A stretch of DNA of 37,289 bases from Planctomycetaceae bacterium (GCA_021372005.1 JAJFVC010000028.1:1-37289); one strand, 5' to 3'. Shown: positions 8,929-20,275, counted from the stretch's first letter. The notes: generated by a model from the sequence alone, not told the origin. Made by a program: numbers and translations.

Positions 8929-11454
8929 ATGATGAAGACGCTGACTCAAGACACGTCCACCGGCAAAGCTTCGCCGGCCGCCGAAAAGCCTCGCGGTCTG
9001 CTCGAAAAGTACGGGTGCTGCCAGATTTCGCTGACCGGAAACGTCGATGCCTTTTACGAGCGGCATCTTCATTTCGACTGCGTGAAGGACCCGCAGTTGA
9101 TTGGCTCGCGCGAGCGGTTCGAGGCCGTTGCCCACTCCGTGCGCGACATCCTCTCGCAGCGCTGGGTTCGCACCGAGGAGACGTATCGACGCGAGGACCC
9201 GAAGCGAGTGTACTATCTCTCGATGGAATTCCTCATCGGCCGCTCGTTGATGAACAACGTCGATAATTTGCTGCTCGCGCCGTTGGTCGACGACATGGTG
9301 CGTCAAGAGCATCTGGATTGGCACGAACTGCTCGAACAGGAGCCGGACGCGGGCCTGGGCAACGGCGGCCTGGGACGCCTCGCGGCGTGCTTCATCGATT
9401 CGATGGCCACGATGCAAATCCCGGCGATGGGATATGGGTTGCGATACGAATATGGCATCTTCAAACAGACGATCGAGAACGGCTGGCAACGCGAGCATCC
9501 CGACAACTGGCTCCGCCGCCCCGATCCCTGGGAGGTTGCCCGGCCGCACGAGGCCGTCGAGATTCCGTTGAATTGCTCTTACGAGCTTCGCGGAGGGCGG
9601 CTCCAAGCGGTCCTCGGCCGTCCGTCCCGTTTGATCGGCATTCCTTACGATCGTCCGGTCGTTGGCTATCAGGGTAAGACGGTCAACACCCTGCGGCTTT
9701 GGGCCGCCGCGGCGCACGACTACTTCGACTTCAAGGAGTTCAGCGGAGGCGACTTCGTCGCCGCGCTGGCCGAAACTCTCGGCGCCGAAAACCTGACCCG
9801 CGTCCTCTATCCCGACGACTCGACCAGCCGGGGACAGGCTTTGCGTTTCGTGCAGGAGTACTTCCTCGTGGCGTGCTCGCTGGCCGACATCGTGCGACGT
9901 TTCCGGCAGGAACAGGACGATTGGAGCCTGCTGCCTGAAAAAGCGGCGATCCAACTGAACGACACCCACCCGACCATGTCTGTTCCCGAGCTAATGCGCA
10001 TCCTGTTGGACGACGCAAAGCTTCCGTGGGATCAGGCGTGGGACCTGACGCGGCGGACTCTAGGGTATACGAACCATACCCTGCTGCCCGAAGCGTTGGA
10101 AAAATGGCCCGTCGAGTGGTTCGCCAGGCTGCTGCCGCGGCAATTGGAGATCATCTACGAGATCAACTCGCGGCTGCTCGACGACGTTCGGTCACGCTAT
10201 CCGGGCGACGAGGGCAAGGTCGAACGCATCAGTCTGATCGAAGAGGGGCCGACACGGCACGTGCGCATGGCCAATCTGGCGATCGTCGGTTCGCACAGCA
10301 CCAACGGCGTTGCCAAAATCCATTCCGAACTGCTGCGCACTGTGACGGTCAAGGACCTGGCCGAGATGTTCCCCGAGCGATTCAGCAATAAGACCAACGG
10401 TGTTACTCCGCGCCGCTGGTTGATGACGTGCAACCCCGTGCTCTCGAAGACGATTACCGAAGCCATCGGCGACGGCTGGATCACGAATCTCGATGAACTC
10501 CAAAAGTTGCGTCCCCTGGCCGGCGACGTCGGCCTGCAAGACGATTTCCGCCACGCCAAGCGCACGGCCAAAACCCGGTTCGCCGATTGGCTCAAACGGA
10601 CGACCGGCCAAGCCGCGGACCCCGACAGCATTTTTGATTGCCAGATCAAGCGAATCCACGAATACAAACGGCAATTGCTCAATGCGCTGCGGATCGTCGT
10701 GCTCTACAACCGGCTGCGCGAGCATCCCAACATGGAGATGGCCCCGCGGACATTTTTCTTCTCGGGCAAGGCCGCGCCTGCCTACTGGCTGGCCAAGGTC
10801 ATCATCAAGTTCATCAACAACCTGGCCGGCACGATCGACGGCGATCCGGCGATGCGAGGGCGGGTCAAGGTCCTGTTCCTGCCCGAGTATTGCGTTACCC
10901 AGGCCGAGCGGCTGATCCCGGCGAGCGACGTCTCGAACCAGATTTCGACGGCCGGCTACGAGGCGAGCGGCACGAGCAACATGAAGTTCATGATGAACGG
11001 CGCCCTGACGCTCGGCACACGCGACGGGGCAACCATCGAAATGGCCGAGGAAGCGGGCGAAGAGAACTTCTTCCTCTTTGGACTGACGGCCGAGCAAGTC
11101 ACCGGGAGCCGGAGCTGGTACAACCCGCACTGGCACTACGACAACGAGCCGGAAACCCGAGCGGCCCTCGACATGATCTTCAACGACTACTTCAGCCGCT
11201 ATGAGCCTGGCGCGTTCACGCCCATCCGCGACGCGCTTCTGACCGGGGGCGACTACTACATGCACCTAGCCGACCTCGGTTCCTACCTCGAAGCCGACCA
11301 ACGGCTACAGGAATTGTATGCCTCGCCTTATGCCTGGGCGCAAAAGGCGATACTCAACGTGGCAGGCTCCGGCAAGTTTTCCAGTGACCGCTCGATCGCC
11401 CAATACGCGGCCGAAATCTGGGGTGCGAAGCCATGCCCCGTGCCGTTCGACTAA
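8929..11454 (+). CDS. glgP: Glycogen phosphorylase
   Basis: This 841-residue GT35 enzyme uses phosphate to release glucose-1-P from the ends of alpha-glucans. Motifs seen are [13 protein letters not shown] (95-107), [14 protein letters not shown] (142-155), [15 protein letters not shown], the [13 protein letters not shown] segment, KRIHEYKRQ, and [14 protein letters not shown] with Lys686 as the pyridoxal-phosphate Lys. Length matches the classical long form rather than the shorter archaeal type. AAGGAG precedes ATG 8929; the second codon is also ATG. It sits between the phosphoketolase gene and phosphoglucomutase, which takes the next step. With the debranching enzyme at the far end of the cluster it would mobilise stored glycogen. 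Confidence 0.97.
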   Translation: MMKTLTQDTSTGKASPAAEKPRGLLEKYGCCQISLTGNVDAFYERHLHFDCVKDPQLIGSRERFEAVAHSVRDILSQRWVRTEETYRREDPKRVYYLSMEFLIGRSLMNNVDNLLLAPLVDDMVRQEHLDWHELLEQEPDAGLGNGGLGRLAACFIDSMATMQIPAMGYGLRYEYGIFKQTIENGWQREHPDNWLRRPDPWEVARPHEAVEIPLNCSYELRGGRLQAVLGRPSRLIGIPYDRPVVGYQGKTVNTLRLWAAAAHDYFDFKEFSGGDFVAALAETLGAENLTRVLYPDDSTSRGQALRFVQEYFLVACSLADIVRRFRQEQDDWSLLPEKAAIQLNDTHPTMSVPELMRILLDDAKLPWDQAWDLTRRTLGYTNHTLLPEALEKWPVEWFARLLPRQLEIIYEINSRLLDDVRSRYPGDEGKVERISLIEEGPTRHVRMANLAIVGSHSTNGVAKIHSELLRTVTVKDLAEMFPERFSNKTNGVTPRRWLMTCNPVLSKTITEAIGDGWITNLDELQKLRPLAGDVGLQDDFRHAKRTAKTRFADWLKRTTGQAADPDSIFDCQIKRIHEYKRQLLNALRIVVLYNRLREHPNMEMAPRTFFFSGKAAPAYWLAKVIIKFINNLAGTIDGDPAMRGRVKVLFLPEYCVTQAERLIPASDVSNQISTAGYEASGTSNMKFMMNGALTLGTRDGATIEMAEEAGEENFFLFGLTAEQVTGSRSWYNPHWHYDNEPETRAALDMIFNDYFSRYEPGAFTPIRDALLTGGDYYMHLADLGSYLEADQRLQELYASPYAWAQKAILNVAGSGKFSSDRSIAQYAAEIWGAKPCPVPFD

Positions 11455-11477
11455 GTTTAACCATAAGGAACAAGGGC

Positions 11478-13133
11478 ATGGAAATCTCTCCACTGGCGGG
11501 AAAACCCGCTCCAAAGAAACTCCTGATCGACCTCGCTGCGCTCGAACGCGAGTACCACGAACGTCGCCCCGACATGTCGGACTCAGACCAGTTGGTCAGC
11601 TTCGGCACCAACGGGCATCGGGGAACTCCGCTGGACGGTTCGTTCACCGAGTCGCACATACAGGCCATCACCCAGGCGATTTGCGATTATCGTCGTCAAC
11701 AGGGAACGGACGGCCCGCTGTACATGGGCAAGGACACCCACGGTCTGTCGGCGCCGGCCCAACGCACGGCGCTCGAGGTGCTGGCGGCCAACGGCGTTAC
11801 GACGATCATCCAAAAGGATGACGGCGTTACGCCCACGCCAGTCGTCTCGCGCGCGATTCTCGTTTACAACCGCAATCGCAAGCAGCATCTGGCCGACGGC
11901 GTTGTCATCACCCCGTCGCACAATCCACCCGAAGACGGCGGTTTCAAATACAATACGCCCGATGGCGGCCCAGCCGACGTGGACGTTACCGAATGGGTCG
12001 AGGAAAGGGCCAACAACCTGTTGCGCGGCGGCAACCGCGAGGTCAAGCGTATGCCTTTCCAGTCGGCCATGAAGGCCGACACGACCCATGAGGAAGACCT
12101 TATGACGCCCTATGTCGAGGATTTGAAGAACATCGTCGACATGGACCTCATCCGTGATGCCCGGCTGACGTTGGGCGTCGACCCGCTGGGCGGCGCCGCC
12201 GCGCCGTATTGGGAGCCGATCAACAAGATTTACGGCCTCGACATCGCGGTGGTGAATCCGGTGATCGATCCGACGTTCTCGTTCATGACGGTCGATCACG
12301 ACGGCAAGATCCGCATGGACCCGTCCAGCCCTTACGCGATGGCACGGCTCGTGGGACTGAAGGATCGCTATCAAGTCGCATTTGCTAACGACCCGGACTC
12401 CGACCGACACGGCATCGTTACACCGTCGGCCGGATTGATGAACCCGAATCACTTTCTCGCCGTGGCCATTCGATATCTTTTAGGCCACCGGGATTGGCCG
12501 AAGAACATTGCCGTCGGGAAGACGGTCGTCAGCAGCAGCATGATCGACCGCGTTGTGAAGAAGCTGGGCCGCCGGCTGTGCGAAGTGCCCGTGGGCTTCA
12601 AGTGGTTCGTACCCGGTCTGTTCGACGGCTCGCTGTGCTTCGGCGGCGAAGAGAGCGCCGGGGCCAGCTTCCTGCGGTTCAACGGCGGCGTCTGGACGAC
12701 CGACAAGGATGGTCCGATCATGGACCTGCTGGCAGCCGAGATCACGGCCCGCACACAAAAAGACCCGGGCGTCCATTACCAAGAGCTAGAAGCCGAGTTC
12801 GGCTCGCCCTGCTACACGCGGCTCGACGCTCCGGCCACACCGGAAGAAAAAGAGCGGCTCCGCACGCTTTCTCCCGACATCGTGGAAACCCCGACGTTGG
12901 CGGGCGAGACGATTCGCGCCAAGCTGACCGAAGCGCCGGGCAACCATTCGCCGATCGGCGGTCTGAAGGTCGTAACCGATAGCGGCTGGTTCGCTGCCCG
13001 ACCCTCCGGCACGGAAAACATCTACAAGATCTACGCGGAGAGCTTCCAAGATCAGGCCCACCTTGACACGATCGTCGCGGAAGCTCAACAGATCGTCAGT
13101 GAAGCCCTGCAGCCCGCGAAAGCAATCGAGTAA
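11478..13133 (+). CDS. pgm: Phosphoglucomutase (alpha-D-glucose phosphate-specific)
   Basis: This 551-residue alpha-D-phosphohexomutase converts glucose-1-P to glucose-6-P. It shows FGTNGHRG near the N-terminus, the catalytic serine loop [11 protein letters not shown] with Ser147, the metal-binding NDPDSDRHG, the sugar-binding GEESAG and the phosphate-binding RPSGTEN at the C-terminus. Length and motifs match the bacterial Pgm class (TIGR01132 type). An ATG at 11433 in the same frame would overlap the end of glgP; ATG 11478 is preferred because AAGGA lies just upstream and similarity starts there. The order glgP-pgm matches consecutive biochemical steps. Confidence 0.95.
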   Translation: MEISPLAGKPAPKKLLIDLAALEREYHERRPDMSDSDQLVSFGTNGHRGTPLDGSFTESHIQAITQAICDYRRQQGTDGPLYMGKDTHGLSAPAQRTALEVLAANGVTTIIQKDDGVTPTPVVSRAILVYNRNRKQHLADGVVITPSHNPPEDGGFKYNTPDGGPADVDVTEWVEERANNLLRGGNREVKRMPFQSAMKADTTHEEDLMTPYVEDLKNIVDMDLIRDARLTLGVDPLGGAAAPYWEPINKIYGLDIAVVNPVIDPTFSFMTVDHDGKIRMDPSSPYAMARLVGLKDRYQVAFANDPDSDRHGIVTPSAGLMNPNHFLAVAIRYLLGHRDWPKNIAVGKTVVSSSMIDRVVKKLGRRLCEVPVGFKWFVPGLFDGSLCFGGEESAGASFLRFNGGVWTTDKDGPIMDLLAAEITARTQKDPGVHYQELEAEFGSPCYTRLDAPATPEEKERLRTLSPDIVETPTLAGETIRAKLTEAPGNHSPIGGLKVVTDSGWFAARPSGTENIYKIYAESFQDQAHLDTIVAEAQQIVSEALQPAKAIE

Positions 13134-13227
13134 TTTACCCGCCCGATTACAGCCCTTGGCGGCGACGACGGGCAACACTCGCCGCCGACAAACGGACGCT
13201 CACATTGGTCTTTAAGGAGCCTATTCA

Positions 13228-14313
13228 ATGAAAGCCACGCAACTGCTTCACAATCTGGGACAGAGTCTCTGGCTTGACAACATCACGCGCGATCTGTTGA
13301 CCAACGGCACACTCGAACGGTACATCCGCGAGTTATCGCTGACCGGACTGACGTCGAATCCGACGATCTTCGATCACGCAATCAAAAACAGCGACGCCTA
13401 CGACGAGGAAATCCATGCGGCGTTGAAAAAGGACGAGTCGCCCGAGGCGGCATTCTTCGACGTTGCGGTCGAGGACATCGCCCGGGCGGCCGATCTTTTC
13501 CGCCCCACGTTCGAGAAGACCGACGGAGTCGACGGCTGGGTGTCGCTCGAAGTGTCGCCCTTGCTGGCCTACGACACGCAGAGCACGCTCGAAGCGGCGA
13601 AAGACCTTCATGCTCGCGTGGACCGCCCCAACCTGCTGGTCAAGATTCCAGGCACCAAGGAGGGTTTGCCGGCCATCGAAGAGGCTATTTTTGCGGGCAT
13701 TCCGGTCAACGTTACGTTGCTGTTCTGCCGCGAGCATTATCTCGCGGCCGCCGACGCCTATTTGCGCGGCATCGAACGCCGGATCGACGCGGGGCTGAAT
13801 CCGAAGGTCGGTTCCGTGGCTTCCATGTTCATCAGCCGCTGGGACGTCGCCGTGCAAGATCGGGTGAGCGAAGTGCTGCGCGACAAACTGGGCATCGCCA
13901 TCGCCGGCCGAACGTACAAGGCCGCCCGCGAACTGCTCGCCTCGCCTCGCTGGCAGCGAGCCTACAACGCCGGGGCGCGCTCGCAACGCCTGCTATGGGC
14001 CAGCACGGGCACGAAAGACCCCCGTGCATCCGACGTCCTTTACATCAAAGCTCTCGCCGCGCCGATGACGGTGAACACCATGCCGGAAAAGACGCTCAAG
14101 GCCCTGGCCGACCACGGTGCCATCGACACGATCATGCCGGCTGACGGCGGCAATTGTGAAGCGGTTCTTGCCGAGTTCGCCAAAGACGGCATCAACGTCG
14201 ACGCCTTGGCCGCACAACTCCAAGAGGAAGGGGCCAGCGGCTTCGTCGCTTCTTGGAACGAGTTGATGGAGGTCATCGCGTCGAAACACGAATCCTTGCA
14301 ATTGGCAAATTAA
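13228..14313 (+). CDS. tal: Transaldolase
   Basis: This 361-residue protein fits the bacterial Tal family of about 360-370 residues. It moves a dihydroxyacetone unit between fructose-6-P/erythrose-4-P and sedoheptulose-7-P/glyceraldehyde-3-P. Visible signatures are QSLWLDNI at the N-terminus, [24 protein letters not shown], the Schiff-base Lys139 in [17 protein letters not shown] and [18 protein letters not shown] precedes the ATG at good spacing. A 94-bp gap separates it from pgm; it is followed 14 bp later by pgi. With transketolase it recycles erythrose-4-P made by phosphoketolase. Confidence 0.96.
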   Translation: MKATQLLHNLGQSLWLDNITRDLLTNGTLERYIRELSLTGLTSNPTIFDHAIKNSDAYDEEIHAALKKDESPEAAFFDVAVEDIARAADLFRPTFEKTDGVDGWVSLEVSPLLAYDTQSTLEAAKDLHARVDRPNLLVKIPGTKEGLPAIEEAIFAGIPVNVTLLFCREHYLAAADAYLRGIERRIDAGLNPKVGSVASMFISRWDVAVQDRVSEVLRDKLGIAIAGRTYKAARELLASPRWQRAYNAGARSQRLLWASTGTKDPRASDVLYIKALAAPMTVNTMPEKTLKALADHGAIDTIMPADGGNCEAVLAEFAKDGINVDALAAQLQEEGASGFVASWNELMEVIASKHESLQLAN

Positions 14314-14327
14314 AGGAGACATCCCTA

Positions 14328-15992
14328 ATGACCAAACACAATCAAAACGTCGCGCCGCTCACCGAGCGCGAAGCGTGGAAGCGGTTGACCGCTCACTATC
14401 AACAAGTTCGCGATCTGCACCTTCGGACGCTCTTCAAGGATGATCCCCAGAGGGGCGACCGCATGACGGTTGAGGCGGCCGGCGTGTTCCTCGATTTCTC
14501 GAAGAACCGCGTTACCGATGAAACGCTGAAGCTGCTGGTTGCGCTGGCCGAGGAAAGCGGCCTGCGCCAACGGATCGAGGCGATGTTCTCCGGCGAAAAA
14601 ATCAATGTCACGGAACAGCGAGCCGTGCTGCACACAGCCCTCCGCGCGCCGAAAGGGGCCTCGGTCGTCGTAGACGGCAAGAATGTGGTTCCGCAGGTCC
14701 ACGACGTGTTGGACCGGATGGCCGACTTCGCCGAGCGCGTGCGCAGCGGCCAGTGGAAGGGATACACTGGGAAAGCAATTGCCAACGTCATCAATATCGG
14801 AATCGGCGGCTCCGACCTCGGCCCAGTGATGGCCTACGAGGCATTGAAGCATTACAGCCAGCGCGATATGACGTTCCGCTTCGTCTCGAACGTCGACGGG
14901 ACCGACTTCGCCGAGGCGGTCCGCGACCTCGAACCGGCCGAGACGCTGTTCATCATCGCCTCGAAGACGTTTACGACGTTGGAGACGATGACCAACGCCC
15001 ATTCGGCGCGCGACTGGTCGCTCTCCGCATTCGACGGCGACACCGACGCGGTCGCCAAGCATTTTGTCGCCGTCTCGACCAACGCCGAGAAGGTATCCGA
15101 GTTCGGCATCGACACGGCCAACATGTTCGGCTTCTGGGATTGGGTCGGCGGGCGCTATTCGATGGATTCGGCCATCGGACTTTCGACGATGCTGGCCATC
15201 GGCCCGGACAGTTTCGAGGCCTTGCTGGACGGCTTCCACCAGATGGACGAGCATTTTCGGACAGCGCCATTCTACTGCAATCTGCCGGTGCTGATGGGCT
15301 TGCTGTCTCTTTGGTACAACGATTTCTTCGGCGCCGAGACGATGGCGGTGCTGCCCTACGAGCAGTATCTCAAACGGTTCCCCGCCTATCTCCAGCAGTT
15401 GTGCATGGAGAGCAACGGCAAGCACGTTACGATCGACGGACGCCAGGTTGCCTGCGCCACCGGCCCGATCGTCTTCGGCGAGCCGGGCACCAACGGCCAA
15501 CACTCCTTCTACCAGATGATCCACCAGGGAACGCGGCTGATTCCGTGCGATTTCATCGCTTTCGGGCAGCCGCTCAACCGGTTGGGCCGGCACCACGACA
15601 TGCTCCTTGCGAATGTCCTGGCGCAGGCCGAGGCCCTGGCCTTCGGCAAGACGGCCGAGCAGGTCAAGGCCGAGGGCGTGGCCGACTGGCTCGTGCCGCA
15701 CCGAGTTTTCGAGGGCAACCGCCCATCGAACATGATCCTCGTCGAGCAGCTTACCCCGGCGGCGCTGGGCAAGTTGGTCGCCCTTTACGAGCACAGCGTC
15801 TTCACCCAGGGAACAATCTGGAACATCGATTCCTTCGACCAGTGGGGTGTCGAGTTGGGCAAACAACTGGCCAACCGGATTATTCCCGAATTGGAAAGCG
15901 AGGACCAGCCGGCTCTCGCGCACGACAGTTCCACCAACAACCTGATCCGGCGCTGCCGGACCATGAAGGAGGCGTCATGTCTACTTGCGTAA
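14328..15992 (+). CDS. pgi: Glucose-6-phosphate isomerase
   Basis: This 554-residue enzyme interconverts glucose-6-P and fructose-6-P. Signatures are [59 protein letters not shown] and the C-terminal [13 protein letters not shown]. Length matches the long (E. coli-like) form. The frame stays open to an ATG at 14253 within tal, but ATG 14328 with GGAGA upstream gives the expected start. The end overlaps the next gene by 16 bp. It links the glycogen-mobilising genes to the phosphoketolase and transaldolase steps. A 532-codon minus-strand frame opposite this gene is a shadow. Confidence 0.97.
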   Translation: MTKHNQNVAPLTEREAWKRLTAHYQQVRDLHLRTLFKDDPQRGDRMTVEAAGVFLDFSKNRVTDETLKLLVALAEESGLRQRIEAMFSGEKINVTEQRAVLHTALRAPKGASVVVDGKNVVPQVHDVLDRMADFAERVRSGQWKGYTGKAIANVINIGIGGSDLGPVMAYEALKHYSQRDMTFRFVSNVDGTDFAEAVRDLEPAETLFIIASKTFTTLETMTNAHSARDWSLSAFDGDTDAVAKHFVAVSTNAEKVSEFGIDTANMFGFWDWVGGRYSMDSAIGLSTMLAIGPDSFEALLDGFHQMDEHFRTAPFYCNLPVLMGLLSLWYNDFFGAETMAVLPYEQYLKRFPAYLQQLCMESNGKHVTIDGRQVACATGPIVFGEPGTNGQHSFYQMIHQGTRLIPCDFIAFGQPLNRLGRHHDMLLANVLAQAEALAFGKTAEQVKAEGVADWLVPHRVFEGNRPSNMILVEQLTPAALGKLVALYEHSVFTQGTIWNIDSFDQWGVELGKQLANRIIPELESEDQPALAHDSSTNNLIRRCRTMKEASCLLA

Positions 15993-16879
15993 TGATCGAG
16001 GAACAACTGCATAAAATGCAGAACCACCAGGGGTTCATTGCAGCGCTCGACCAGAGCGGCGGCAGCACGCCGCACGCGCTTGCCCTGTACGGCATCAACT
16101 CCGACGCCTGGACCGATGACGACGAGATGTTCGATCTCGTCCACAAAATGCGGACCCGCGTCATCACCAGTCCGAGCTTCACCGGCGAGCGGATTATCGG
16201 CGCCATCTTGTTCGAGGACACGATGCACCGGGAAATCGAAGGAATTCCCACGGCCGGGTATCTCTGGGAAGTGAAGCAGGTCGTTCCATTCCTGAAGGTG
16301 GACAAGGGCCTGGCGCCTGAGCAAAACGGCGTGCAGATGATGAAGCCCATTCCCGGACTCGACGCGTGCCTTGAAAAAGCTGTGTCGCGGGGAATCTTCG
16401 GCACGAAAATGCGTTCGGTCATCAAACAGGCCAACCCGGCCGCCATTGTGGAAATCGTCGACCAGCAATTCGATCTTGCCCATCAGATCATGGCCGCGGG
16501 CCTGACGCCGATTGTCGAGCCTGAGGTGGACATTCACTGCCCCGAAAAGGCCAAGGCCGAATTGCTGCTTAAGACAGCCGTCCTCGATAAGCTCGACGAG
16601 CTTGACTCCGAGCACAAAGTGATGCTCAAGCTCACGTTGCCCGAGCAGCCGGACTTCTATGCGGAGTTTGTGCACCATCCGCAAGTTGTCCGAACGGTCG
16701 CGCTGTCGGGCGGCTATTCGCAACAAGACGCCGACGACCGTCTGCGCCTGGATCACGGCATGGTGGCGAGCTTTTCGCGGGCACTGCTCGAAGGGTTGTC
16801 GGTCCACCAAACGGACGCGGAGTTCAACGCGACGTTGGACGCCTCGATACGACGAATCTATGCAGCGTCAATCACGTAG
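15977..16879 (+). CDS. fba: Fructose-bisphosphate aldolase, class I
   Basis: This 300-residue Schiff-base aldolase joins or splits fructose-1,6-bisphosphate and triose phosphates; such enzymes can also form sedoheptulose-1,7-bisphosphate from erythrose-4-[58 protein letters not shown] and VMLKLTLPE (Schiff-base Lys218) closely recall the single-domain class I aldolase of staphylococci (FdaB). AAGGAGG sits 4 bp before ATG 15977, fixing the start inside the pgi tail; the same frame is open far upstream but that is shadow. It is metal-independent by family, unlike the class II aldolases common in bacteria. Confidence 0.95.
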   Translation: MSTCVMIEEQLHKMQNHQGFIAALDQSGGSTPHALALYGINSDAWTDDDEMFDLVHKMRTRVITSPSFTGERIIGAILFEDTMHREIEGIPTAGYLWEVKQVVPFLKVDKGLAPEQNGVQMMKPIPGLDACLEKAVSRGIFGTKMRSVIKQANPAAIVEIVDQQFDLAHQIMAAGLTPIVEPEVDIHCPEKAKAELLLKTAVLDKLDELDSEHKVMLKLTLPEQPDFYAEFVHHPQVVRTVALSGGYSQQDADDRLRLDHGMVASFSRALLEGLSVHQTDAEFNATLDASIRRIYAASIT

Positions 16880-16891
16880 AGTTTTGAGATA

Positions 16892-16918
16892 GTCCCCTCT
16901 CCCAAAGGGAAAGGGGAC
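16892..16918. repeat. Dispersed palindrome, copy 2
   Basis: A 12-bp inverted repeat with one mismatch and an AAA loop (GTCCCCTCTCCC / GGGAAAGGGGAC) fills most of the 57-bp gap between the aldolase and epimerase genes. It belongs to the same family as copies at 8803, 17611 and 29240. Confidence 0.75.
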
Positions 16919-16936
16919 CGCCTTGAGAGCCTTGAC

Positions 16937-17650
16937 ATGAAACACCGAGACGTGAAACTCGCCCCGTCGATCCTCGGGGCCGACTTCGCCCGCTTGGGCC
17001 TTCAGGTCGCCGAAGCGGAAAAGGCGGGCGCCGACCGAATTCACATCGACGTGATGGACGGGCATTTCGTGCCCAACCTTTCGATGGGCGCTCCCATTGT
17101 GGCTTCGCTGAGGCCGATTACGCGATTGCCCTTGGAAACGCACTTGATGGTCTCGGATCCCGACTTGTTCCTCGATGAGTTTGCCGAGGCCGGTTCCAAT
17201 TCGCTCATCGTGCATTGGGAAGACAACGCCAACTTGCACCGCACCGTCGAACGGGTGAAGGCGCTCGGCAAGCGGGTGGGAGTTGCGATCAATCCCGCGA
17301 CGCCCGCCTCGACGCTTGAAGAGATTCTTCAAGACATCGACCAGGTTTTGGTGATGACGGTCGATCCGGGGTTCGGACACCAGCTTTTTATTTCGACGAC
17401 GCTGCCGAAAATTGGCCGCGTGCGCGATATGATCGAGCGGAACAATCCCGCGTGCGACCTGGAAGTCGACGGCGGCATCAACGCCGAGACGGCGCCGATG
17501 GTCGTCCGCGCGGGGGCCAACGTCCTTGTGGCGGGATCGGCGATTTTCGGCGACAGCCAGGGCATCGCGGCGGCCGTTCGCCGCCTGCGCGAGAGCGCCG
17601 AGGTGAACAAGTCCCCTCTCCCAAAAGGAGAGAGGACGGATTTGCAATAG
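16937..17650 (+). CDS. rpe: Ribulose-phosphate 3-epimerase
   Basis: This 237-residue TIM-barrel enzyme interconverts ribulose-5-P and xylulose-5-P. Motifs include LAPSILGADFARLG, the metal/active-site IHIDVMDGHFVPN, LETHLMV, VMTVDPGFGHQ and LEVDGGINAETAP, with the phosphate loop GANVLVAGSAIFG. In most homologues the first of these last motifs reads VNPGFGGQ, a small deviation. The final residues VNKSPLPKGERTDLQ are not family sequence: they are encoded by a dispersed palindrome (17611-17637) that has become part of the reading frame and extends the protein. No strong ribosome site is visible. The next gene starts 8 bp downstream. Confidence 0.95.
   Translation: MKHRDVKLAPSILGADFARLGLQVAEAEKAGADRIHIDVMDGHFVPNLSMGAPIVASLRPITRLPLETHLMVSDPDLFLDEFAEAGSNSLIVHWEDNANLHRTVERVKALGKRVGVAINPATPASTLEEILQDIDQVLVMTVDPGFGHQLFISTTLPKIGRVRDMIERNNPACDLEVDGGINAETAPMVVRAGANVLVAGSAIFGDSQGIAAAVRRLRESAEVNKSPLPKGERTDLQ
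17611..17637. repeat. Dispersed palindrome, copy 3, inside the rpe reading frame
   Basis: An inverted repeat (GTCCCCTCTCC, CAAAA loop, GGAGAGAGGAC, one mismatch) lies in the last codons of rpe and encodes the peptide SPLPKGER. It is about 70% of an rpe-rpiB junction that would otherwise be very compact, so its insertion has changed the epimerase's C-terminus. Confidence 0.75.
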
Positions 17651-17658
17651 GAGACGAC

Positions 17659-18105
17659 ATGCGACTGGGCATTGCGACCGATCACGGCGGTTTTCAGTTG
17701 AAGGAGGAGTTGGTCGGCCAACTTCGCAGCGCGGGGCACGAAGTGGTCGATTTCGGCGACCTCGCATTGAACGACGGAGACGACTATCCCGACTTCGTCG
17801 CGCCGCTGGCCCGCGCAGTCGCTGCGGGTGAGGTCGAACGCGGCGTGGCGATCTGCGGCAGCGGCGTCGGTGCCTCGGTCTGCGCCAACAAAATTCACGG
17901 CGTCCGAGCCGCGTTGATTCACGACCACTTCTCGGCCAAGCAGGGCGTCGAGGACGATCACATGAACGTGCTTTGCATGGGCGGTCGGACTGTCGGTCCC
18001 GCCGTGGCTTGGGACCTCGTGCAGACGTTCGTGGCGGCGGAGTTCAGCCAGGCCGAACGCCATTTGCGACGCTTGGGCAAAGTCGCTGCGTTGGAACACG
18101 CGTAA
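17659..18105 (+). CDS. rpiB: Ribose-5-phosphate isomerase B
   Basis: This 148-residue RpiB/LacAB-family sugar phosphate isomerase converts ribulose-5-P and ribose-5-P. It has the N-terminal IATDHGGFQLKEEL, the catalytic Cys66 in VAICGSGVGASVCANKI, and the DDHMNVLCMGGR segment. Length is normal for the family. AGGAGA overlaps the stop of rpe and lies 5 bp before ATG 17659, so translation of the two is probably linked. The same frame is open upstream through rpe, but without similarity. It lies between the epimerase and transketolase, completing the pentose phosphate interconversions. Confidence 0.95.
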   Translation: MRLGIATDHGGFQLKEELVGQLRSAGHEVVDFGDLALNDGDDYPDFVAPLARAVAAGEVERGVAICGSGVGASVCANKIHGVRAALIHDHFSAKQGVEDDHMNVLCMGGRTVGPAVAWDLVQTFVAAEFSQAERHLRRLGKVAALEHA

Positions 18106-18130
18106 ATATACCATTATCGAGGAGACACTC

Positions 18131-20206
18131 ATGGCATCCGACAAAACTGCCGAACTGGCCATCAACACAATACGGACCCTATCGATCGACGCAGTGCAGC
18201 AGGCCAAATCAGGCCATCCCGGCACGCCCATGGCGCTGGCCCCGCTGGTCTACACGCTCTGGAACCGTGTGCTGCGTTTCGACCCGCAGGATCCCATCTG
18301 GCCCAACCGCGATCGGTTCGTGCTGTCGAACGGGCATGCCTCGATGTTGCTCTGGTCAATCCTCCACCTGACAAAAACCCAAGCGGTAAATGCCGACTAC
18401 GAAACCCTCGGACAGCCGGCCGTTTCGCTGGACGACATCCGCCGCTTTCGCCAACTTGACAGCCGGGCGCCGGGACACCCCGAGTACCACTGGACGTCCG
18501 GCGTCGAGACCACGACCGGCCCCCTGGGCCAAGGCATTGCAACCAGCGTCGGAATGGCGATTGCCCAAAAATGGCTTGCCAATCGCTATAACCGACCGGG
18601 CTTCGACATCTTCGATTACAACATCTACACGGTCTGCGGAGACGGCTGCCTCATGGAAGGCATCGGCTCCGAAGCGGCTTCCTTGGCGGGCCACTTGGGG
18701 CTCGACAATCTCTGTTGGATTTACGACAACAACCATATCACCATCGAGGGAAACACCCGGATTACGTTCACCGAGGACGTCGAGACGCGATTCCTGGCCT
18801 ACGGCTGGAACGTCCTGCGGGTCGGCGACGCCAACGATATCGAACGTATTCAAGATGCCCTTGAGATGTTTCATAAGACCCCGGAACGTCCCACGATGAT
18901 CGTGCTGGACAGCCACATTGGCTACGGTTCGCCACACAAACATGACTCGGCCGCGGCCCACGGCGAGCCGCTTGGCGAAGAAGAGGTCAAACTCTGCAAG
19001 CGTTTTTACGGTTGGCCCGAGGACGCCAAGTTTCTGGTGCCGGACGGCGTCTACGAGCACTTTGCCTCGGGCATCGGAATGCGAGGCGCCGAGGCCCGCA
19101 AACAGTGGAATGACTTGTTCGCTGCCTACGCCGTCCAGTACCCGGATCTTGCCCACGAGATCGAACTGATCGAAAAACGAGAGCTCCCGGACGGATGGGA
19201 TCGCAATCTTCCCGTCTTTCCTGCCGACGCGAAAGGTATGGCAGGCCGCGATGCCTCAGGCCAGGTGCTAAACGTTTTGGCACAGAACGTTCCTTGGTTC
19301 TTCGGTGGCGCCGCAGATCTCGGACCATCGACCCGAACGTTCTTGAAGTTCGAAGGCTCCGGCGACTTCCAGCCCGGAAGTTGGGGAGGCAGGAACCTTC
19401 ACTTTGGGATTCGCGAGAATGCCATGGCGGCGGTCATCAACGGCCTTTCGTTGTCCAAACTTCGCGTCTACGGCGCCACTTTCTTCATCTTCAGCGATTA
19501 CGCACGGCCGGCGATCCGGCTCTCCGCGCTGATGGAACTGCCGACGATTTTCATCTTCACCCATGACGCCATGGGAGACGGCGAGGACGGCCCCACCCAT
19601 CAACCGGTCGAACAGCTCGCGTCGTTACGAGCCATCCCCGGGCTGATCACTTTGCGTCCGGGTGACGCCAATGAAGTCGTCGAAGCCTATCGTTATATTA
19701 TGCAACTCCGTCACATGCCGGCGGTATTGGCGCTGTCACGTCAAGCCCTGCCGACCTTGGATCGGACGAAGTACGCCTCGGCCGCCGGTGTCGCGCGCGG
19801 AGCCTATGTGCTCGGCGATGCGCCGGGCGGTGACCCCGACGTCATTCTGATGGCCACGGGCAGCGAATTGATCCTGGCAGTTGAGGCCCACGAGCAGTTG
19901 GCCGTCGACGGCATCCGCTCGCGCGTCGTCTCGATGCCATCCTGGGAAATCTTCGAGCAGCAGCCGAAAGAGTACCGTGACAGCGTGCTGCCGCCGCTCG
20001 TAACGGCAAGGGTCGCGATCGAGCAGGCTTCAACTTTTGGATGGGATCGATATGTCGGTCCCGCAGGCTGCGTTATTGGCATGAAGACGTTTGGAGCCTC
20101 AGCGCCGCTCAAGGAACTGCAAAGAAAATTCGGCTTCGAGCCGGAGAACGTTGTCGCGGCCGTCCACGAAGTCCTCGCTGGACAATTGGCGACTGCGGTA
20201 TGTTGA
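18131..20206 (+). CDS. tkt: Transketolase
   Basis: This 691-residue thiamine-diphosphate enzyme moves two-carbon units between ketose and aldose phosphates. Signatures are KSGHPGTPMALAPL (His29), LSNGHASMLLW, TTGPLGQGIATSVGMA, the cofactor motif CGDGCLMEGIGSEAASLAGH, DNNHITIEG, the Glu in FGIRENAMAAVINGL and HDAMGDGEDGPTHQPVEQLASLR. Length is typical. GAGGAG precedes the ATG, and the gene starts 25 bp after rpiB. Together with transaldolase it would convert fructose-6-P and erythrose-4-P into xylulose-5-P, the second phosphoketolase substrate. Confidence 0.97.
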   Translation: MASDKTAELAINTIRTLSIDAVQQAKSGHPGTPMALAPLVYTLWNRVLRFDPQDPIWPNRDRFVLSNGHASMLLWSILHLTKTQAVNADYETLGQPAVSLDDIRRFRQLDSRAPGHPEYHWTSGVETTTGPLGQGIATSVGMAIAQKWLANRYNRPGFDIFDYNIYTVCGDGCLMEGIGSEAASLAGHLGLDNLCWIYDNNHITIEGNTRITFTEDVETRFLAYGWNVLRVGDANDIERIQDALEMFHKTPERPTMIVLDSHIGYGSPHKHDSAAAHGEPLGEEEVKLCKRFYGWPEDAKFLVPDGVYEHFASGIGMRGAEARKQWNDLFAAYAVQYPDLAHEIELIEKRELPDGWDRNLPVFPADAKGMAGRDASGQVLNVLAQNVPWFFGGAADLGPSTRTFLKFEGSGDFQPGSWGGRNLHFGIRENAMAAVINGLSLSKLRVYGATFFIFSDYARPAIRLSALMELPTIFIFTHDAMGDGEDGPTHQPVEQLASLRAIPGLITLRPGDANEVVEAYRYIMQLRHMPAVLALSRQALPTLDRTKYASAAGVARGAYVLGDAPGGDPDVILMATGSELILAVEAHEQLAVDGIRSRVVSMPSWEIFEQQPKEYRDSVLPPLVTARVAIEQASTFGWDRYVGPAGCVIGMKTFGASAPLKELQRKFGFEPENVVAAVHEVLAGQLATAVC

Positions 20207-20275
20207 CGACGCGTTCGGCGACATGCGATGTCCCGACCGGCGCCAAACTGAGGAGGACTCCCAACGCGTCACCCT

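Noticed and set aside
14325..15923. A 532-codon open frame on the minus strand opposite pgi
   Set aside because: It is low-complexity, rich in His/Arg/Val, has no family motifs and mirrors the strong codon bias of pgi; a shadow.
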